From contig JAQVDP010000019.1 in assembly GCA_028698335.1 (NCBI GenBank), positions 1 to 64,000 on the forward strand: a stretch of 64,000 nt of DNA, given 5' to 3'. A program made the position numbers and the translations under genes. Of the stretch, positions 29,313 to 38,012 are shown piece after piece. Every line of letters begins with the position of its first letter. Positions within the stretch are counted from its first letter, which is position 1. This DNA comes from Nevskiales bacterium (GTDB lineage Bacteria > Pseudomonadota > Gammaproteobacteria > Nevskiales > Nevskiaceae). The notes beneath the pieces were generated by a model. It was not told the DNA's origin. It searched no databases and saw only the letters and a list, made by a program, of their open reading frames with translations.

Positions 29313-30965
29313 TCAGTCTTCCCAGACCACCTTGATCTGGTAGTCGGAACCGTGCTGTTCGAGCAGCGGGCCGTAGCGCTTCTCGACCTCGTTGCGCTTG
29401 ACCTTCATCGTCGGCGTCATGATGCCGTTGTCGATGGTCCAGGCTTCGCGGGCGACGACGATCTTGGCGATCTTCTCGTGCGCCTCGAGATTGTTGTTGA
29501 CCGCGTGCATCTCGGACACCAGTTCGGCCTCGACCGCGTCGCGCGCCTTGGATTTGCCCTGCTCGGAAAGCGTCACGATCATGATCGGCTGTTTGAGCCC
29601 GGCGCCGACGAAGCACAGCTGGTCGATGTCGGTGTTGCGGGACAGCTCGCCCTCGATCGGGGCCGGCGCGACATACTTGCCCTTGAGGGTCTTGAAGATG
29701 TCCTTCACTCGACCGGTGATGTACAGATAGCCGTCCTCGTCGAGGCGGCCCTTGTCGCCGGTGCGCAGCCAGCCGTCGGCGGTGAACAGCTCGGCGGTCT
29801 TTTCCGGATCCTTGTAGTAGCCGGGCGTGACGGCCGGATGCTTGAACTGGATCTCGCCTTCCTCGGAGATCCGCATGTCGGCGCCGGGCATGGCGCGGCC
29901 GACCGAGCCGATGCGGTTGGCGTTCGGCAGGTTGGCGGTGGCGTAGATGTTGTTCTCGGTCATGCCGTAGCCCTGCAGCACCGAGATGCCGAGCTTCTCG
30001 AACCACTGCATCAGCGGGATCGGCATCGGCGCCGCGCCCACGAAAAGGTAGCGCGCGTTCTGCAGGCCGGCGCCCTGCTTGATCTTCTTCTTGATGTAGC
30101 CCGACAGCAGCGGAATGCGCAGCAGGCGATCGAGCTTGGCCTGCGGCATCTTCTTGAGGACACCCGCCTGGATGCGGCCGTAGACCAGCGGCACGCCGAA
30201 GAAGCGCGTCGGCGCGACTTCCTTGAGCTGTTCGGCGAGCTTGTCGATGTTCTCGAGGAAGTACACCTCGGCCCCCAGGTACAGCGAGGCCTGCTCGACC
30301 GCGCCGCGCTCGAAGGCGTGGGCCAGCGGCAGGTAGGAGAAGAAGCGCTCCTGGCCCTCGGCGGGCATGGTCCGGATCAGCCCCTGGGTTGCGAACATCA
30401 GGTTGGCCAGCGTGATCATCACGCCCTTGGGGTGGCCGGTGGTGCCGGAGGTGTAGATCAGCGTCACCAGCGTGTCGGGGTTCGGCGCCTGATAGCCGGC
30501 GAAAGGTTCCGACGCATGGACCAGATCGTCCCACTTCTTGTCGCAGTCGGGCACTTCCGGGTAGGGGAAGGCGATGGTCATGATGCCTTCCGGGAGGGCG
30601 TCCATGAACTCGCCGACGTCGGGCATCGGGCCGATGAAGATCGCCTTGGCCTCGCTATGCTCGAGGATGTAGCGGACCGCATCCGGTGACTGCTTGGGGT
30701 AGAGCCCGACGCTGACATAGCCGGCCATCGCGATCGCCAGATCGGCGAGGAACCAGTGCGCGGTGTTGCGGCCGGAAATCGCGATGCGCGCGCCTTCGGG
30801 GAGGCCCAGCGCACGCAGGGCGGTGGCCATCGAGCGGATCTGCGCTTCGGCTTCCGCCCAGGTGTATTTCTTCCACTGTCCGTCGAGCGGCTGGTACAGC
30901 CAGCCCTGGTTCGGGCGTTCCTTTGCCCATTGCAACAACATTTCGACGGGATTTTTCTGCGACAT
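29313..30965 (-). CDS. AMP-binding acyl-CoA ligase (long-chain fatty acid type)
   Basis: 550 residues of the adenylate-forming family. The phosphate-binding loop is LIYTSGTTGHPKGVM, the A5 motif region is QGYGMTENNIYA and the hinge is WLRTGDKGRLDEDGYLYITGR. ATP-dependent activation of a fatty or aromatic carboxylic acid to its CoA thioester is the expected reaction; chain length cannot be read with confidence. The ATG at 30965 has GGGGGA just upstream. A long leader with a TATAAT on the minus strand (31117-31122) and a GAAC-N4-GTTC palindrome precedes it. Confidence 0.9.
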   Translation of the reverse strand: MSQKNPVEMLLQWAKERPNQGWLYQPLDGQWKKYTWAEAEAQIRSMATALRALGLPEGARIAISGRNTAHWFLADLAIAMAGYVSVGLYPKQSPDAVRYILEHSEAKAIFIGPMPDVGEFMDALPEGIMTIAFPYPEVPDCDKKWDDLVHASEPFAGYQAPNPDTLVTLIYTSGTTGHPKGVMITLANLMFATQGLIRTMPAEGQERFFSYLPLAHAFERGAVEQASLYLGAEVYFLENIDKLAEQLKEVAPTRFFGVPLVYGRIQAGVLKKMPQAKLDRLLRIPLLSGYIKKKIKQGAGLQNARYLFVGAAPMPIPLMQWFEKLGISVLQGYGMTENNIYATANLPNANRIGSVGRAMPGADMRISEEGEIQFKHPAVTPGYYKDPEKTAELFTADGWLRTGDKGRLDEDGYLYITGRVKDIFKTLKGKYVAPAPIEGELSRNTDIDQLCFVGAGLKQPIMIVTLSEQGKSKARDAVEAELVSEMHAVNNNLEAHEKIAKIVVAREAWTIDNGIMTPTMKVKRNEVEKRYGPLLEQHGSDYQIKVVWED

Positions 30966-31199
30966 GGGTTCCCCCAACTGGCGTATGGATCTCGGACAAC
31001 GGCGATATCGGGCATACCTGCAAAGGCGTCCCCCACGCCTTCGCGCCCTTCCCGATGCGGGCCCCGGGCATGAGCCGGGTGGGCCCTGCGAGGCGAACAA
31101 TCGTTCAAGTCGCGGCATTATAAGAGGGAATCCCGGTCGGGTGGAGCGCGCACCGGTCAGTCAGGCGCCGGTTCGGCGCCAATGTGCCGGAGGGCGAAG
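30966..31199. promoter_or_regulatory. divergent upstream region, acyl-CoA ligase / FAD oxidoreductase
   Basis: No gene is seen here. On the minus strand TATAAT occupies 31122-31117, a consensus -10 for the ligase, implying a start near 31110 and a leader of about 145 bases. GAACAATCGTTC (31095-31106) is an inverted repeat placed just after that start, where a repressor could bind. GGAGG at about 31190 is the Shine-Dalgarno sequence of the plus-strand oxidoreductase. Confidence 0.5.
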
Positions 31200-32825
31200 G
31201 TGACGTACGACTGCATCGTGGTGGGGGGCGGGCACAACGGCCTGGTCTGCGCGGCCTATCTGGCGCAGGGCGGACGGCGGGTGCTGGTGCTGGAGCGCAG
31301 CGAGCAGGTCGGGGGTGCCGCCGTGACCAACGAGATCGCGCCCGGGTACCGTGCGTCGACCGCCTCGTATCTGGTCTCGTTGCTGTTGCCGGAGATCGAG
31401 CGCGACCTCGACCTGCGCAGGCACGGGTACGCGGTCCTGCCGCGCAGCCCATCGTCTTTCACGCCGCTGCCGGGGGGCGGTCCCGGCCATTATCTGATGC
31501 TGGGACCCGACGCCGCCTTCAACCGCGAGCAGATCGGGCGGTTTTCGGAGCGCGATGCCGAGGCCTATCCGCGCTACGAGGCCTGGCTGACGCGCGTTGC
31601 CGAGACGCTGGAGCCGGTCCTGGAGTCGCTGGCGCCGGATCTGCTGCCACTGCCGCCGGGGATCCGCCGCTACGCCTGGCGCGACCGCCTCGCCAATCTG
31701 GGGCGGGCGCTGCGCCTGCGCCGCGCCCTGCGCCGGCTCGGAGCGGATCTGCCGGCGGCGCTGGAGCTGTTGATGGGGCCGGCGCGGCCGATCCTGGACC
31801 GCTGGTTCGAGTCCGAGGCGCTCAAGGCCACGCTCGCGACCGATTCGATCATCGGCGCCGCGGCCGCGCCGTCGTCTCCGGGGACCGGCTACGTGCTGCT
31901 GCATCACGTGATGGGGACCGCGGGTGGTGCGCGTGGCGTCTGGGGCTATGTGCGCGGCGGCATGGGCGCCCTGACCGCGGCAATGCGCGCGGCGGCGGAA
32001 AGTGCCGGCGTCGAAGTCCGCACGCGCGCCGAGGTCGCCGGGATCCGGGTGGCTGGCGCGCGCGTGCAGGGGGTGCGGCTGCGCGACGGCACACAGATCG
32101 ATGCCCGCTGTGTGATCTCCAATGCCACGCCGCAGCGGACCTTTGTCGAGCTGCTCGGTGCCGACACGCTGCCGGCGGCGTTCCGCGCCGCGGTGGAGCG
32201 GATCGACTACGGCAGTGCGTCGATGAAGATCAACCTGGCGGTGTCGGAGCTGCCGGACTTCCGTTGCTGCCCCGGCCACGACAGCCCGGGCCCGCAGCAT
32301 CGCGGCACGATCCATATCAGCCCGAGCGTCGACTACATCGAAGCCGCGTATGCGGACAGCCTGCTCGGGCGACCGTCACGCGAGCCGGTCATCGAGCTGA
32401 CGATCCCGAGTGCGCTGGATCCGACGCTGGCGCCGCCCGGGCATCACATCGTGCAGATGTTCGTGCAGTACGCGCCGTATCGCCTGCGGGATCAGGACTG
32501 GGATGCGCTCGGCGGGGCCTTCGCGCAGCGCTGCATCGATGCCGTCGATGCCTATGCGCCCAATTTCCGCGCGTCGGTGCTGCACCGGGAAGTGCTGACC
32601 CCGCTGGATCTGGAGCGCCGCTTCGGTCTGACCGGCGGCAACATCTTCCACGGCGCGATGCCGCTGCACCAGTTGTTCGGATTCCGCCCGGTCCCGGGTT
32701 GGAGCGATCACCGCACGCCTGTCGCCGGTCTCTACCTGTGCGGCGCCGGCGCGCATCCGGGGGGCGGCGTCAGCGGAGCACCCGGGCGCAATGCCGCCCG
32801 GGTGGTGCTGTCCGACTGGCGTTGA
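31200..32825 (+). CDS. FAD-dependent oxidoreductase (phytoene desaturase-like, PYROXD2-type)
   Basis: 541 residues from the GTG at 31200, which has CCGGAGGG about seven bases upstream; an ATG at 31182 is a weaker alternative. The N-terminus is a dinucleotide-binding Rossmann motif (VVGGGHNGLVCAAYLAQGG) followed by VLERSEQVGGAA. The C-terminus has LYLCGAGAHPGGGVSGAPGRNAARVVL, the closing FAD motif of phytoene-dehydrogenase-like and PYROXD2 proteins. No carotenoid genes are nearby, so the substrate is unknown. It converges on the broken esterase gene with only 12 bases between. Confidence 0.88.
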   Translation: MTYDCIVVGGGHNGLVCAAYLAQGGRRVLVLERSEQVGGAAVTNEIAPGYRASTASYLVSLLLPEIERDLDLRRHGYAVLPRSPSSFTPLPGGGPGHYLMLGPDAAFNREQIGRFSERDAEAYPRYEAWLTRVAETLEPVLESLAPDLLPLPPGIRRYAWRDRLANLGRALRLRRALRRLGADLPAALELLMGPARPILDRWFESEALKATLATDSIIGAAAAPSSPGTGYVLLHHVMGTAGGARGVWGYVRGGMGALTAAMRAAAESAGVEVRTRAEVAGIRVAGARVQGVRLRDGTQIDARCVISNATPQRTFVELLGADTLPAAFRAAVERIDYGSASMKINLAVSELPDFRCCPGHDSPGPQHRGTIHISPSVDYIEAAYADSLLGRPSREPVIELTIPSALDPTLAPPGHHIVQMFVQYAPYRLRDQDWDALGGAFAQRCIDAVDAYAPNFRASVLHREVLTPLDLERRFGLTGGNIFHGAMPLHQLFGFRPVPGWSDHRTPVAGLYLCGAGAHPGGGVSGAPGRNAARVVLSDWR

Positions 32826-32837
32826 CCGGGCGCTGCG

Positions 32838-33922
32838 CTACAGCTGGTACTGGCTGAAAAAGTCCCAGAGGAGGGTGGTGGCGTCGATATCGGTGCTCGT
32901 CGTTCCGATCACCGGCACCGGCAGGTATTGCCAGCCGCCGGGCCAGGCGTGACCGCCGCCGTTGACCGTATAGAGGCGCAGCTCCGTATCCGGGTTCAGG
33001 CAGGTGCCGTTGTGCCGTTGCGGCTCAGGTCGACCGTGGTGCCATCGACGGTCGTATCCGGCAGCGCGGTGACGGTCGTCGCCGCGAGGTTGCATTGATG
33101 CTTGTCGAGCCAGTAGGCAAACGCATCGGGGACACTGAGCACACCCACGCGCCCTCCGAAATAGGGCACGATCAGGTCGGCGGTGCCGCTGATGAACATG
33201 ATCGGTCGCGGTGCGGGCTGCGGGTTACAGGCCAGCGACAGGCCGCGCGAGAGCGCGCCGGCAACGATGCCGACGGCGGCGACACGGTCGGCCAGTTCGC
33301 AGCCGACACGTTCGGCCATGAAGCTGCCATCCGACAGGCCGGCCGTGTACACGCGGCTGCTGTCTATCGGGTAATAGCCGGTCACGAAATCGATCACCGC
33401 GCCGATGAATCCGACGTCGGCCTTGTCGGACTGCAGCGCCGGGTCGTCATTCCAGTTGCCATCGATGGCTTCGGGGAGCACCGCCCAGACGCCCTCGTCG
33501 GCGACCAGGTCGGATACCTCGCTGAGGTTGGCCTGGTTCTCGGGTGTGCCGCCACTGCCGTGGAGCATCACCACCATCGGCGCATCCTGGGCGATCGGCT
33601 CGGGCCGGATCACCAGGAAACGGCGGCTGACCCCGTCGTAGGTCACGCCGACGTCGAAGGCGGCCGTGCCCGGGGCCAGTTCCAGATAACGGCCGTTGAT
33701 GCGGATCAGCGTGCGCTTGAGCGGATCGGAAAACTGCACCAAGCCGATCAACGGGTCCATCAGGGGATCGGTGACGGCGGTCAGCACCGGTTGCACCGTG
33801 CTGGTCGTCGCGCCCAGCAGGTTCTGGAGCAGGCCGGCGTTTGCCGCGGGGGCGGACAGGCCGGCGGTTCCGATGAGCAGTGCCGCAAGGGCTCGCCGGG
33901 GGGTGAACGAGGGGGTGCGCAT
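32838..33922 (-). pseudogene. secreted PHB-depolymerase/feruloyl-esterase-like gene, frameshifted
   Basis: The gene starts at 33922 after GGAGAGGAC and encodes a signal peptide (ALAALLIGTAGLSAPAANA), then an alpha/beta-hydrolase with HGSGGTPENQ and the nucleophile Ser197 in GLSDGS, as in the LpqC / PHB depolymerase family. The frame ends early at 32996. The missing C-terminus, with the catalytic-His motif VNGGGHAWPGG and DIDATTLLWDFF, continues in another frame to 32838. The two frames join without loss if one copy of a tandem 8-base repeat (33004-33019) is removed, giving SRNGTCLNPD. As written, the product lacks its catalytic histidine. Confidence 0.88.
33004..33019. repeat. 8-bp tandem duplication causing the frameshift
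   Basis: GTGCCGTT occurs twice in direct succession (33004-33011 and 33012-33019). On the coding minus strand this reads AACGGCACAACGGCAC. Removing one unit restores a continuous esterase frame across the junction. Confidence 0.95.
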
Positions 33923-34124
33923 GAGTCCTCTCCTTGGCTCGGGACGTAATCGGGGGGAAGTCTTACAGGAGTAGCGTGACACCCTGACAGTCTGGACCGC
34001 TCGCTGTGGACCCACAAGTACGCGGGAAGCACTGGCATCGCGCCCGGTTTCGCTGAATCCGTGAAAACGGATCGGGTAGACTTCGGCAGGTCGAAGGAAC
34101 GATCCATATCTAGGGAGGGATCTC
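33923..34124. other. divergent upstream gap, esterase / Ig-like lipoprotein
   Basis: A 202-base gap with no supported gene. It must hold start signals for both flanking genes. TAGGGAGG at about 34111 lies a few bases upstream of the lipoprotein ATG and is its probable Shine-Dalgarno sequence. No clear promoter hexamers were identified. Confidence 0.4.
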
Positions 34125-37100
34125 ATGCGCAGTGCGCTCAATGTTTGGGGGCGGACGTGGGCCGCGGGCATCATGTCGGCGCTGTTGCTGGTCGGGTGCG
34201 GGGGCGGCAGCGACAGCCCCGAGTTGGCGTCGATCGAGATCGAGCCGGCGGCACCGGAACTTGCCGCAGGCACCGACCTGCAATTGGCCGCGACCGGCAT
34301 CTACTCGGACGGATCCAAGCGCACCTTGACCACGCAGGCGGAGTGGGCGTCGGCGGAGACACAGATCGCGACGGTTGCGACCGGTACCGCCAGCGCCGGG
34401 CTGGTCAGCGGACTCACCGTCGGAACCACCACGGTCAGTGCCACCGTCGGTGGCATCAGCGGCAATGTCAGCGTGAAGGTCACTCCCGCCGTGCCGACCG
34501 CACTGACGGTGACGCCGAGCAGCGTCTCGATGCCGCTGGGCAGCGCGCGTCAGCTCACCGCGACGGCGACGTTTTCGGACAACAGCACCCAGGATGTCAC
34601 CGCGACGACGACCTGGTCCTCGAACAGTGCCGCGATCGCATCGGTCAGCAATGCCGACGGCTCCCGCGGGCTGGTGCAGAGCAACCAGGCCGGCAGCACG
34701 GTCGTCTCGGGTACGTATCAGGGGTTCAGCGATGACACGCTGGTGACGGTCACCGCGGCGACGATCGACCACATCGAAGTCGGTCCGGGCTCCCCGTCGT
34801 TGGCCAAGGGCACGACGCTGGCCCTCAGCGCCACGGCGATCTATACCAACAACACCACGCAGGACGTCACCCAGAGCGCAACCTGGACGACGGCCAACGC
34901 CGCCGTCGCGACAGTCGGGGATGCCGCGCCGAACAAGGGCGTCGTCAACGGGGTCGATGTCGGTTCCGCGGAGATCACCGCAAGCTATCAGGGCAAGACG
35001 GCGACGACGACGGCGACGGTGACCCAGGCGGCGATCACCGGCCTGCAGGTCAGCCCCGCCACTGCGACGCTGGCCAAGGGGACCTATCAGGCGTTCGTGG
35101 CGACCGCCCTGTTCTCGGACGGATCGACCCAGACCGTCACCGCCGACGCGACCTGGGTGTCGAATGACGTGACCGTTGCCACGATCAGCAACGCCGTCGG
35201 CACCTCCGGTCGCGCCACCGCCGTGGCCGAGGGGCAGACCACGATCATGGCGACCTACATGCAGGAGACCGCCGAGGCGGCGCTGACGGTCACTCCGGCG
35301 GCGGTCAGCAGTATCGAAGTGACGCCGGCCGATGCCGACCTGCCGGTGGGGATCACCCAGCAGTACGCCGCCACCGGCATCTTCACCGACGGCAGCAATC
35401 AGGATCTCACCGCATCGGTGATGTGGAGTTCGAGCGACGAAACCGTCGTCGACGTCAGCGATGCCGACGGCAGCAAGGGGCTGGCGGCGGGTCAGGCGAT
35501 GGGTACGGCGACGATCAGCGCGACGCTCGACGGCGTCACCGGATCCACCGGGGTCACCGTCACCGACGCGGTGCTGACCTCGATCCAGGTGAGTGCCAAG
35601 ACCAACAAGCTGCCGGGGAGTTTCTACCTGCAGTACACGGCAACGGGTCTGTTCTCCGACAGCACCAATCGCGATGTGACCACGCAGGTGGTCTGGAGCA
35701 CGTCCGACGACGCCATCGCGGTGGCCAGCAACGCGGCCGGAACGCAGGGCCGCGTAGAGGGCGGCTCCCCCGGGACCGTGAACGTGATCGCGAGCCAGGG
35801 CGACGTCAACGGCAAATCTCTGCTGACGGTGACCGACGCCACGCTGAGCTCCATTGGCGTCAGTCCGGCCAGCAAGACGCTGCCGAAGGGGCTGACCCAG
35901 CGGCTGACGGCGACCGGCGTGTTTTCGGACAGCAGCACGCTCGAGCTCAACGATCAGGTGCAGTGGTACAGCACCGACGCCACGGTGGCGTCGGTCAGCA
36001 ACGGCAAGGGCGAAGAAGGACGGGTGTCCGCCCTGGCGGTTGGTGGGCCGGTCCAGGTCAACGCAGAGGCCCGGGGCAAGACCGGTACGGCCGACATCAC
36101 GGTCAGCGCGGCCGAGCTGGTGTCGATCGCGGTCAATCCGCCGACGCAGACCGGGCCCAAGGGCGTCCCGCAGACCTTTACCGCAGTCGGGACGTACACC
36201 GACAGCAGCACCGCAGGGATCACCGATTCGGTGACGTGGTCGTCGTCGGACCCGTCGGTGGCGACCATCAGCAACGCCGCAGGGAGCGAGGGCAAGGCTT
36301 CGACCGTCGGTGTCGGGCAGACCACGATCGAAGCCACCAGCGGCAGCGTCAGTGGTTCGGCGACGCTGACGGTGACCGACGAGATCCTGGTCAGTCTCGC
36401 CGTCACGCCCGTCTCCGTGACCCTCGCCAAGGGGCGGACCCAGCAGTTCATGGCGACCGGCACCTATTCCGACAACAGCACGCGGGATCTGACCGGTCAG
36501 GTGCAGTGGACATCGGATATGGCGGCAGTGGCAACGGTCAGTAACGCCGCCGCAGACGCGGGTCTGGCGACCGCTGTCGGGATCGGCGGCGCGGTGATCA
36601 AGGCCAACATGCCGGGCGTCGATATCAGCGACACCGCTTTGCTCGAGGTCACCGCCGCGGTGCTCGATACGATCGAGATTCTGCCGGTCGACGCGAGTGT
36701 TCCGAAGTCCGAGTCCCTGCAGCTGACCGCGGTTGGTCATTATTCGGATCAGCACACCGAGGACCTGACCGACAGCGTGACCTGGGCCAGCAGCGACGAG
36801 GCGATCGCGACGGTCAACAATGGCGGCGGGACCCGGGGGCTGGCATTCGGCAAGGCCATCGGCAGCGTGACCATCACGGCCACCGACCCGGTCTCCACCA
36901 AGGTCGGCTCCGCCCCGTTGACGGTCACTGCGGCGCTGCTCAAGGCCATCACGATCACGCCGGCGCAGAATACCGACCACAATACGCTCCCGGTCGGTTT
37001 TCATCGCCAGTATGTGGCGGTTGGCGAATATGGTGACCAGTCGACCCAGGACCTGACGGATCAGGTCGCGTGGAGCACGATCAGCCCATCGACCGTGACG

Positions 37101-37493
37101 ATCAGCGATGCCGCCGGCAGCAAGGGGCTCGCGGCGGGTGTGGCTGCCGGTACCACGACGATCAGTGCGATGCTCAATGGCGTCCAGGGGGTGACCCAGG
37201 TGACGGCGACCAATGCCGCCATCTCCACGATCGCGGTGAGTCCCGCCGGGGCCAGCTTCGGCCCGGGCGATACCCTGCAGTACAGCGCGCTGGCGACCTT
37301 CGACGACGGCAACGGGCTCGATGTGACGATCGACGTGACCTGGGATTCGTCGAATCCGAGCGTGGCGACGATCAGCAACGCCGACGGCTCCAAGGGGTTG
37401 GCCACCGCAGGGTCCCTGGTCGGTTCGACCACCATCAGTGCGACCCGCGGCGGGGTCAGCGGCAGTACCACGCTGTCGCGCACCCTGTTCTGA
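34125..37493 (+). CDS. lipoprotein with twelve tandem bacterial Ig-like (BIG_2) domains
   Basis: 1122 residues. The signal peptide ends in the lipobox LVGC, with Cys25 lipidated and followed by GGGSD, so an outer-membrane location is likely. The rest is twelve head-to-tail repeats of about 90 residues, each with a SI.V.P opening, a YSDGS..DLT strand pair, VTWSSSD, VATISNA.GS.G and TTI.AT. These are BIG_2 folds, common in adhesins and surface proteins. There is no catalytic or C-terminal anchoring domain. Repeats are diverged, so the array is old rather than recently amplified. A strong terminator follows; the gene appears monocistronic. Confidence 0.9.
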   Translation: MRSALNVWGRTWAAGIMSALLLVGCGGGSDSPELASIEIEPAAPELAAGTDLQLAATGIYSDGSKRTLTTQAEWASAETQIATVATGTASAGLVSGLTVGTTTVSATVGGISGNVSVKVTPAVPTALTVTPSSVSMPLGSARQLTATATFSDNSTQDVTATTTWSSNSAAIASVSNADGSRGLVQSNQAGSTVVSGTYQGFSDDTLVTVTAATIDHIEVGPGSPSLAKGTTLALSATAIYTNNTTQDVTQSATWTTANAAVATVGDAAPNKGVVNGVDVGSAEITASYQGKTATTTATVTQAAITGLQVSPATATLAKGTYQAFVATALFSDGSTQTVTADATWVSNDVTVATISNAVGTSGRATAVAEGQTTIMATYMQETAEAALTVTPAAVSSIEVTPADADLPVGITQQYAATGIFTDGSNQDLTASVMWSSSDETVVDVSDADGSKGLAAGQAMGTATISATLDGVTGSTGVTVTDAVLTSIQVSAKTNKLPGSFYLQYTATGLFSDSTNRDVTTQVVWSTSDDAIAVASNAAGTQGRVEGGSPGTVNVIASQGDVNGKSLLTVTDATLSSIGVSPASKTLPKGLTQRLTATGVFSDSSTLELNDQVQWYSTDATVASVSNGKGEEGRVSALAVGGPVQVNAEARGKTGTADITVSAAELVSIAVNPPTQTGPKGVPQTFTAVGTYTDSSTAGITDSVTWSSSDPSVATISNAAGSEGKASTVGVGQTTIEATSGSVSGSATLTVTDEILVSLAVTPVSVTLAKGRTQQFMATGTYSDNSTRDLTGQVQWTSDMAAVATVSNAAADAGLATAVGIGGAVIKANMPGVDISDTALLEVTAAVLDTIEILPVDASVPKSESLQLTAVGHYSDQHTEDLTDSVTWASSDEAIATVNNGGGTRGLAFGKAIGSVTITATDPVSTKVGSAPLTVTAALLKAITITPAQNTDHNTLPVGFHRQYVAVGEYGDQSTQDLTDQVAWSTISPSTVTISDAAGSKGLAAGVAAGTTTISAMLNGVQGVTQVTATNAAISTIAVSPAGASFGPGDTLQYSALATFDDGNGLDVTIDVTWDSSNPSVATISNADGSKGLATAGSLVGSTTISATRGGVSGSTTLSRTLF

Positions 37494-37520
37494 GGCGCAT
37501 CACCCCGTAAGGGATCCCAT

Positions 37521-37550
37521 CCCGGCCTGCGTCCGCAGGCCGGGTTTTTT
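37521..37550 (+). terminator. intrinsic terminator after the Ig-like lipoprotein gene
   Basis: CCCGGCCTGC (37521-37530), loop GTCC and GCAGGCCGGG (37535-37544) form a perfect ten-base stem followed by six T's, 27 bases after the stop codon. Confidence 0.95.
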
Positions 37551-37618
37551 GTGCGCGGCGATTCAAGTTTGGTCCGGTGCTGCCGTTAGCGGCCAAGAAC
37601 CGTCCGGAGTCGCCGACG

Positions 37619-38005
37619 ATGCACGTTGCCGAATCAACCCTGGAGCGAGCGCTGCTCGATCTGTTTGCCGCGCCCGGCCTCGGGCGCCTGTCGATGCTGC
37701 AGGCCCTGCAACGGTGGCGGTCGACGGGGCTTCGCGACGAGGATTTCCGCGATGCCGTTCGCATCCTGATCGGGCGGCATTTCCTGTCGATGCGCCCGGA
37801 CGACGTCGCCCCCACGCTGGAGCTGACGCCGGCGGGGCAGGCGCGGCTTGCCGCGGCCGCCTACCGGGTGCCGACGATGGATGCGGACCTGGAGGACCTG
37901 CGGACCCTGCGGGTCATCCGCCGGCGCCAGTCCGAACGCCATGCGTCGGCATGGTCCGGCGCCGACCGGCGCGAACGGAGCCCGTCGACGGCGGCCGGCG
38001 GCTGA
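37619..38005 (+). CDS. small uncharacterised protein
   Basis: 128 residues from the ATG at 37619; an in-frame ATG at 37577 would add 14 residues. The protein is soluble and charged with no signal peptide. Residues 1-75 (STLERALLDLFAAPGLGRLSMLQALQRWRSTGLRDEDF through ELTPAG) look helical and could be a winged-helix-like fold of the kind in which LTPAG ends a wing. The C-terminus is Arg rich. I do not recognise a family. It converges on the CoA-transferase gene with seven bases between stops. Confidence 0.6.
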   Translation: MHVAESTLERALLDLFAAPGLGRLSMLQALQRWRSTGLRDEDFRDAVRILIGRHFLSMRPDDVAPTLELTPAGQARLAAAAYRVPTMDADLEDLRTLRVIRRRQSERHASAWSGADRRERSPSTAAGG

Positions 38006-38012
38006 GCGCTGA

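Noticed and set aside
34110..37004. 964-residue open frame antisense to the Ig-like lipoprotein gene
   Set aside because: It has the Arg/Gly/His-rich composition of a high-GC antisense shadow, and the plus-strand gene has a lipobox, repeats, Shine-Dalgarno and terminator.
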